From Congeria kusceri (lineage: Eukaryota > Mollusca > Bivalvia > Myida > Dreissenidae), in NCBI GenBank assembly GCA_027627225.1, contig CM051029.1, forward strand, positions 18,981,656-19,045,655: a stretch of 64,000 nucleotides of DNA, read 5' to 3'. Every line of letters begins with the position of its first letter. The stretch's first letter is position 1. Position numbers and translations under genes: made by a program. The notes below the pieces were generated by a model that saw only the letters and a list, made by a program, of their open reading frames with translations, made no database searches and was not told where the DNA came from. This document shows, piece after piece, positions 57,560-64,000 of the stretch.

Positions 57560-58000
57560 AATGAACATATGAATACAGCTAAGGAATAAAAATAAGCAAA
57601 CATATACATAAATAGATAAGGATTGAGTTAAATACATAAATAAATACAAAATATAAATGACATAAATAAATAAAAAACAAGTAACATTCACAATTATAAA
57701 CAGATAACTACGTACATAAAGTTCAAAATAAATAAATGAAAAAATACGAAATAATAAAGAATAAAATACATAATAAATAAATAAAATACACAGTTATAAA
57801 TAAAAATAAAAAATAAATAAATAAATACATACTAAATAAAAAAAACTAAATAAAATACACAATATTTAATAAAATAAACAAATAAATACATACATAAATT
57901 ACAAAATAAATAAATGATTACAAAATAAAGCGAATGCATTAAATAAATAAATGAACTGCAAAATAAAAAATAAAATAAAAATAAATAAATACATTTTATT
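57560..58000. repeat. Low-complexity AAATAAATA tract
   Basis: Dense AAATAAATACATAAATA-type sequence with a strong A bias on the plus strand. It reads as a T-rich tract in the transcribed strand of intron 1. Confidence 0.9.
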
Positions 58001-58008
58001 GCACTAAC

Positions 58009-58054
58009 CTACTGACGACAGAGCAGCAATAACAAGAACAATGCGTGCGTTCAT
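58009..58054 (-). CDS. Ly6/uPAR-type protein, exon 1 (start codon and signal peptide)
   Basis: ATG at 58054-58052 opens MNARIVLVIAALSSV followed by the split Val codon: a short n-region with one Arg and a hydrophobic core, typical of a signal peptide. The donor GTA G|GTTAGT at 58008 gives phase 1, matching exon 2. Joined with 56871-56737 and 54681-54497 the product has 121 residues: signal peptide, one Ly6 domain with ten cysteines, GPI signal. This length is usual for a single-domain Ly6 protein. The first exon is short, so this start rests on the signal peptide, the phase agreement and a TATA box at the right distance. Confidence 0.82.
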
Positions 58055-58104
58055 TTTTGCATGTGCCGAAGAATCAAAGAATGACTTCAGTAAAAAATAT
58101 TAAA

Positions 58105-58111
58105 CTTTATA
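58105..58111 (-). promoter_or_regulatory. TATA box candidate for the Ly6-type gene
   Basis: TATAAAG on the minus strand lies ~50 bp upstream of the ATG. This would place transcription start near 58078 and leave a 5' UTR of ~25 bases. Motif and position only. Confidence 0.45.
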
Positions 58112-58119
58112 TGTGTTAT

Positions 58120-58760
58120 AGTCTATTGGTGCTCTAGACCATGTAAAAACGTGAGCTACATGGATCCGTAATATCAATACAGCGCTCTCTTAATCGATTT
58201 TCGCTTAATCGTTTATTGTTTAGGCTGTGAAACTTTGTGAAAATATTTGTGTTTTGAAAAACGGGAAATATATTTATAAATGCTACTAATATTAAGAATT
58301 CGAATGGCGTTCAATCGGTCATGTGATCACTTACTAACCACCTCTCTAAGTCCAGAATTCCATTGGCCATTAGTCTAATCGCGACAATTTGTAACCGATT
58401 AATATTTTAAATATTACCGGTTGTTTGTTTTATGACTGTTGACGGAAGCCACCGGTCTTTAGTAGATCGATTTCGAGAGATTGAATTGCTTGACCTACTT
58501 TTTAGACTGTTGGCGAAAGCCAACTGTCTTTTGTGAGGTGAGTTTCCAAAACAGGTATCGCGGAAAACTACTTCTTTTCTTGCAGGCTAGGAGTCAGTAA
58601 ATCGAAACCTGAAAGGGTCCTTCATCAAAACAGCAAAAATTCTCTTGTTCTCTTACCTTTTAATTATTTAAGAATATATTTATTTGCAGGCTACGAAGCA
58701 CTATCAATTGATACCCCCACATTTATACGATATTTCGATCCGTTTAGGATCAGTTACACT
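58120..58760. other. Upstream of the Ly6-type gene, nothing certain
   Basis: Contains two related words, GACTGTTGACGGAAGCCACC (58434) and GACTGTTGGCGAAAGCCAAC (58505). The second forms a GTTGGC…GCCAAC hairpin. No gene was seen. Confidence 0.5.
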
Positions 58761-58763
58761 CTG

Positions 58764-59106
58764 AATAAATACGCAATATAAAAGTACATATTCCACATAA
58801 TAGCTACGGTCAATGGTTTTTACCGATATACCGCGGGTAAACAAGCAATAATAAATACGCAATATAAAAGTACATATTCCACATTATAGCTACGGTCAAT
58901 GGTTTTTACCGATATATCGCGGGTAAACAAGCAATAATAAATACGCAATATAAAAGTACATATTCCACATTATAGCTACAGTCAATGGTTTTTACCGATA
59001 TACCGCGGGTAAACGAGGAATAATAAATACGCAATATAAAAGTACATATTCCACATTAAAGCTAAGGTCAATGGTTTTTACCGATATACCGAGGGTAAAC
59101 AAGCAA
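58764..59106. repeat. 86 bp tandem repeat, 4 copies
   Basis: Unit starts at 58764, 58850, 58936 and 59022. The unit contains AATAAATACGCAATATAAAA, GTACATATTCCACATTATAG, CTACGGTCAATGGTTTTTAC and CGATATACCGCGGGTAAACA. Copies differ at a few positions only. Confidence 0.95.
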
Positions 59107-59751
59107 TTAATTCATTTAGAATAAATCGGCACATTGGCTGTTATGCATAAGATTGCGTTTTCATTAAAGGCCTAGTTTAACCCTTCTTTATTAGACCCCC
59201 CTACCCCTATCGGGGGTATTGTACTCCTTTGCATTGGTCACAGTATGGACACAGTGTGGCGACCCTTATCAGCTGAGATCAATACACTGCTGCATTTGAG
59301 ACAGTGCGCGCAACCTTTGCTCTGTCAGCTGAGACAAAAGTTGCAGATAGAGATTTTATGGGAGACCAATATACAGAGTGGAATACCCTTATGGAGAGGC
59401 CAGACATTCCTTAAACTTGTTAGCATACACAACTATATATCTACCAAGATATTGAAAGTATGGAGTATAACAATGAGTAGTTTGTCTTTAGTAAAAATGA
59501 CAATGACAATTTGCAGAAATTAAATTTCATTCAAACAAATGTGTCCTTTCTGTTATTTTTTTTTGGCACTCTACATTTGCCTGATTTTCTCGCCAATTGT
59601 ACTTCTACGCTATCAGCGTTTTGATTTTAAATATTGCAGTCTTTGCACTGATATTGTACTGTATACTATCTCTATGGAACAGTATTTGTTTAAAAATTAC
59701 ATGATGCATTCTGCCTATTTTCATTCGTTAAATTCTTGCTTTTCTTTTTAG

Positions 59752-62225
59752 CCATTCTTGCTCTTCTTCCTTCTCTTTATCATGATCTTCTTCTTAACAT
59801 TCTTGCTCTTCTTCCTTCTCTTTATCATGATCTTCTTCTTGACATTCTTGCTCTTCTTCCTTCACTTTATCATGATCTTCTTCTTGACATTCTTGCTCTT
59901 CTTGCCATTCTTGCTCTTCTTCCTTCTCATTATCATGATCTTCTTCTTACCATTCTTGCTCTTCTTCCTTCTCTTTATCATGATCTTCTTCTTGCCATTC
60001 TTGCTCTTCTTCCTTCTCTTTATCGTGATCTTCTTCTTGCCATTCTTGTTCTTCTTCCTTCTCTTTATCATGATCTTCTTCTTAACATTCTTGCTCTTCT
60101 TCCTTCTCTTTATCATGATCTTCTTCTTGACATTCTTGCTCTTCTTCCTTCACTTTATCATGATCTTCTTCTTGACATTCTTGCTCTTCTTGCCATTCTT
60201 GCTCTTCTTCCTTCTCATTATCATGATCTTCTTCTTACCATTCTTGCTCTTCTTCCTTCTCTTTATCATGATCTTCTTCTTGCCATTCTTGCTCTTCTTC
60301 CTTCTCTTTATCGTGATCTTCTTCTTGCCATTCTTGTTCTTCTTCCTTCTCTTTATCATGATCTTCTTCTTGACATTCTTGCTCTTCTTCCTTCTCTTTA
60401 TCATGATCTTCTTCTTGACATTCTTGCTCTGCTTCCTTCTCTTTATCATGATCTTCTTCTTGACATTCTTGTTCTTCTTCCTTCTCTTTATCATGATCTT
60501 CTTCTTGCCATTCTTGTTCTTCTTCTTGCCATTCTTGCTCTTCTTCTTGACATTCTTGCTCTTCTTCCTTCTCTTCGAAATGTTCCTATTCTTGACATTC
60601 TTCCACTTGTGCCTTCTCTTCCAAATGTTCCTATTCGTGACATTCTTTCACTTGTGCCTTCTCTTCCAAATATTCATATTCTTGACATTCTTCCACTTGT
60701 GCCTTCTCTTCCAAATGTTCCTATTCTTGACATTCTTCCACTTGTGCCTTCTCTTCCAAATGTTACTATTCTTGACATTCTTCCACTTGTGCCTTCTCTT
60801 CCAAATGTTCCTATTCTTGACATTCTTCCACTTGTGCCTTCTCTTCCAAATGTTACTATTCTTGACATTCTTCCACTTGTGCCTTCTCTTCCAAATATTC
60901 ATATTCTTGACATTCTTCCACTTGTGCCTTCTCTTCCAAATATTCATATTCTTGACATTCTTCCACTTGTGCCTTCTCTTCCAAATGTTCCTATTCTTGA
61001 CATTCTTCCACTTGTGCCTTCTCTTCCAAATGTTCCTATTCTTGACATTCTTCCACTTGTGCCTTCTCTTCCAAATGTTCCTATTCGTGACATTCTTTCA
61101 CTTGTGCCTTCTCTTCCAAATGTTCATATTATTGACATTCTTCCACTTGTGCCTGCTCTTCCAAATGTTCATATTATTGACATTCTTCCACTTGTGCCTT
61201 CTCTTCCAAATGTTCCTATTATTGACATTCTTCCACTTGTGCCTTCTCTTCCAAATATTCATATTCTTGACATTCTTCCACTTGTGCCTTCTCTTCCAAA
61301 TGTTCCTATTATTGACATTCTTCCACTTGTGCCTTCTCTTCCAAATGTTCCTATTATTGACATTCTTCCACTTGTGCCTTCTCTTCCAAATGTTCATATT
61401 ATTGACATTCTTCCACTTGTGCCTTCTCTTCCAAATGTTCCTATTATTGACATTCTTCCACTTGTGCCTCCTCTTCCAAATGTTCCTATTATTGACATTC
61501 TTCCACTTGTGCCTCCTCTTCCAAATGTTCCTATTCTTGACATTCTTCCACTTGTGCCTTCTCTTCCAAATATTCATATTCTTGACATTCTTCCACTTGT
61601 GCCTTCTCTTCCAAATATTCATATTCTTGACATTCTTCCACTTGTGCCTCCTCTTCCAAATGTTCCTATTCTTGACATTCTTCCACTTGTGCCTCCTCTT
61701 CCAAATGTTCCTATTCTTGACATTCTTCCACTTGTGCCTTCTCTTCCAAATGTTCCTATTATTGACATTCTTCCACTTGTGCCTTCTCTTCCAAATGTTC
61801 CTATTCTTGACATTCTTCCACTTGTGCCTTCTCTTCCAAATGTTCCTATTCTTGACATTCTTCCACTTGTGCCTCCTCTTCCAAATGTTCCTATTCTTGA
61901 CATTCTTCCACTTGTGCCTTCTCTTCCAAATGTTCCTATTCTTGACATTCTTCCACTTGTGCCTTCTCTTCCAAATGTTACTATTCTTGACATTCTTCCA
62001 CTTGTGCCTTCTCTTCCAAATATTCATATTCTTGACATTCTTCCACTTGTGCCTTCTCTTCCAAATATTCATATTCTTGACATTCTTCCACTTGTGCCTT
62101 CTCTTCCAAATGTTCCTATTCTTGACATTCTTCCACTTGTGCCTTCTCTTCCAAATGTTACTATTCTTGACATTCTTCCACTTGTGCCTTCTCTTCCAAA
62201 TATTCATATTCTTGATATCCTTGCT
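59752..62225. repeat. 45 bp minisatellite, two subfamilies, open in several frames
   Basis: 59752-60580 consists of ATTCTTGCTCTTCTTCCTTC plus TCTTTATCATGATCTTCTTC TTGAC-type units, including a ~288 bp higher-order duplication (for example 59784 versus 60072). 60585-62215 holds ~36 units of CTTCCACTTGTGCCTTCTCT plus TCCAAATGTTCCTATTCTTG ACATT. The plus strand is strongly pyrimidine-rich. Two plus frames stay open for ~850 codons (15-residue repeats LPLVPSLPNVPILDI and FHLCLLFQMFLFLTF) and one minus frame for 369 (MNIWKRRHKWKNVKN). Neither long plus frame has a supported first exon or a credible start. I treat this as a non-coding array. Confidence 0.9.
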
Positions 62226-62279
62226 ATTATTCCTTCTTTTCCAACTGACGTTTTACATGATAAGTATGTTGCTTAATTC

Positions 62280-62815
62280 TACATTTCATGTAATTTTTGT
62301 ATTTTACCTTCTCTATAATGCATTTTGGCATGCGTATAACAAAGTGAACGTACCCAACAATCGACAAATGCGTTTTCGTAAAAAATGCGTTTCGTAAATT
62401 CTTATTCAAGGTGAAGAACTCAATTTTACTACTTTACGGAACCTAACGATGATGAACATCACTTGCGAGTTTTAACGATTCAACAAAAGATAAAAAAAAA
62501 GGCCATTATAATATTATTTTCCGTTTTTTTAATGTAATGTGGTTATCTAGAATCACTCAAATCGTTTCGAAATATAATATTTCTCAACCACAAACCCATT
62601 ACACACTCCGATCAACGCAGTATATATCGATAACAATTAAATGAATTATTTTGTGTTAAATACTATTGTCTTTCGGGTTGCGCGAGCAGAGCGAAATGCG
62701 CTAGGGATTTTAAATAGTTTAGTAACAAGTATTTTAAAGACTTATATACCCAAGAATCCATAATCATCCCCGCGGTTACTCCCACGGAGGGTTTATATTC
62801 ACTTATCAATCTAGT
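62280..62815. other. Intergenic, nothing recognised
   Basis: AT-rich sequence between two simple-sequence arrays. Confidence 0.55.
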
Positions 62816-62817
62816 AT

Positions 62818-62896
62818 TACTATTAGTAGTTGTTGTAGTAGTATTGGTGGTGGTGGTAGTGGCGGCGCCGATAGTAGTAGTAGTAGTAGTAGTAGT

Positions 62897-62973
<77 letters not shown>

Positions 62974-63036
62974 AAGTAGTAGTAGAAGTAGCAGCATTAG
63001 TAGTAGTAGTAGTTGTAGTAGTAGCAGTAGTAGTAC

Positions 63037-63074
<38 letters not shown>

Positions 63075-63095
63075 CTAGTAGTAGTAGTAGTAGTA

Positions 63096-63128
<33 letters not shown>

Positions 63129-63129
63129 C

Positions 63130-63165
<36 letters not shown>

Positions 63166-63180
63166 AAGCAGTAGTATTAC

Positions 63181-63212
<32 letters not shown>

Positions 63213-63240
63213 CTAGTAGTAGTAGTATTAGTAGTAGTAA

Positions 63241-63271
<31 letters not shown>

Positions 63272-63313
63272 TAGTAGTTAGTAGTAGTAGTAGAAGAAGT
63301 AGAAGAAGATGAT

Positions 63314-63346
<33 letters not shown>

Positions 63347-63405
63347 ATAGTAGTATTAGTAGTAGTAGTTGTTGTTGTTGTTGTAGTAGTAGTAGAAGTA
63401 GTATT
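62818..63405. repeat. Long (AGT)n microsatellite
   Basis: A nearly continuous AGT/GTA tract of ~580 bp, with an (AGC)n patch at 62899-62922, scattered ACT, AGA and TTG interruptions, and a GTTGTTG patch at 63367-63382. Open frames across it are homopolymeric (Val or Leu runs) and not genes. Confidence 0.97.
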
Positions 63406-63419
63406 TCACCCAAACATAT

Positions 63420-63973
63420 GAAAAACGTTAAAAGGATCTACGTTATTTTCGCAATATTATCCATACACACTCATTTGTAATTCAACGTATAATGTAAGTT
63501 GTGCATCGTTGTCATTATTGTTTATTCGTACAACAAATAAAATTGAATACAATTATTTGTTTAGTAATGCAATATTTTGCCAACATTTGCCGTTATTTCG
63601 TTGGCTTGTACATTTTATGACTATATTTATAAAGAATTTTGATTCATTTAAGGTCGATTTGGGTTGAGTTACTTTTGGGAGCAAAAATATAACATTAAAT
63701 AGTAAAGTTTCTAACCAGAAATTATTGACTATTTTAATACATTTATTGTATTTGAGGTTGTTTGTCAATTTAAGCATCAATTAATTATAAAACAAACAAT
63801 AAAAATGACTTTATTCGTTCATAGTCGGTATTTTCGGTCATATTCGCGAATTTGAATTCATATTCGGTGTTTAGTAGGACCGTACGGAAACTGCCGAACT
63901 TACGAGAGAAACGCCACCTGATGTAATAATATGATATGCTTCATTATGTCATTTGTCATTAGGCGTAAAAAAA
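63420..63973. other. Intergenic, nothing recognised
   Basis: AT-rich sequence to the window edge. A short TATTCGGT-like duplication occurs at 63828-63870. Confidence 0.5.
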
Positions 63974-64000
63974 TGTTTGTTTCAGGTAACATGCCCAAAA
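63974..64000. mobile_element. Edge of a TIR element related to 12356-12556
   Basis: TGTTTGTTTCAGGTAACATG plus CCCAAAA matches the inverted right end of the 12356 element (GGGGGCATGTAACCTGAAAC). Only the terminus is inside the window. Confidence 0.55.

Noticed and set aside
59736..62397. Two overlapping ~850-codon plus-strand frames as genuine genes
   Set aside because: Both are produced by a 45 bp repeat open in several frames. The first lacks an ATG at its edge, the products are extreme in composition, and no flanking exon is recognisable.
62806..63413. Poly-Leu and poly-Val open frames
   Set aside because: They are readings of an (AGT)n microsatellite.

Overview
This is eukaryotic, intron-rich, AT-rich DNA, almost certainly from a bivalve mollusc. 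The dispersed repeats fit a dreissenid (zebra or quagga mussel type) genome: one ~260 bp palindromic repeat occurs 11 times, and from memory its translated shadow (…MHVRKVSSRISLC…) is common among predicted Dreissena proteins. That assignment is recall, not a search. Only two genes can be supported. No rRNA, tRNA, CRISPR or prokaryotic feature was seen.

Gene 1 (+ strand, 159-36468) is the 3' two thirds of glycogenin, the self-glucosylating primer of glycogen synthesis. Seven exons join in phase into 365 codons including the stop (159-285, 663-789, 1601-1654, 18170-18508, 25783-25926, 27278-27380, 36266-36468). They cover the end of the GT8 catalytic domain, including the acceptor tyrosine and the HFIGAVKPW segment, then a charged Pro/Glu/Lys-rich linker, and finally the C-terminal glycogen-synthase-binding motif. 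The catalytic N-terminus lies upstream of the window. The 16.5 kb intron 3 is packed with transposable elements. Intron 6 holds a ~7.1 kb satellite of about 139 copies of a 51 bp unit.

Gene 2 (- strand, 58054-54497) is a three-exon gene for a 121-residue secreted, probably GPI-anchored Ly6/uPAR (three-finger fold) protein with ten cysteines. Its introns hold a CpG-rich 22 bp minisatellite, one palindromic element and a 25 bp repeat.

The rest is non-coding. From 36.7 to 54 kb there are MITE-like elements, hairpins, (GAT)n microsatellites with a conserved module, and a 1.65 kb element with a 156 bp tandem core. From 58.7 to 64 kb there is an 86 bp tandem repeat, a 2.5 kb 45 bp minisatellite open in several frames, and a long (AGT)n tract. 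Five elements (3.4, 10.5, 20.1, 24.3 and 52.0 kb) share one architecture resembling the bivalve 'pearl' / Helentron-associated non-autonomous elements.

The most notable points are the satellite splitting the synthase-binding motif of glycogenin, a fourfold 46 bp duplication of a glycogenin exon start with its splice acceptor, and the shared architecture of the five modular elements.
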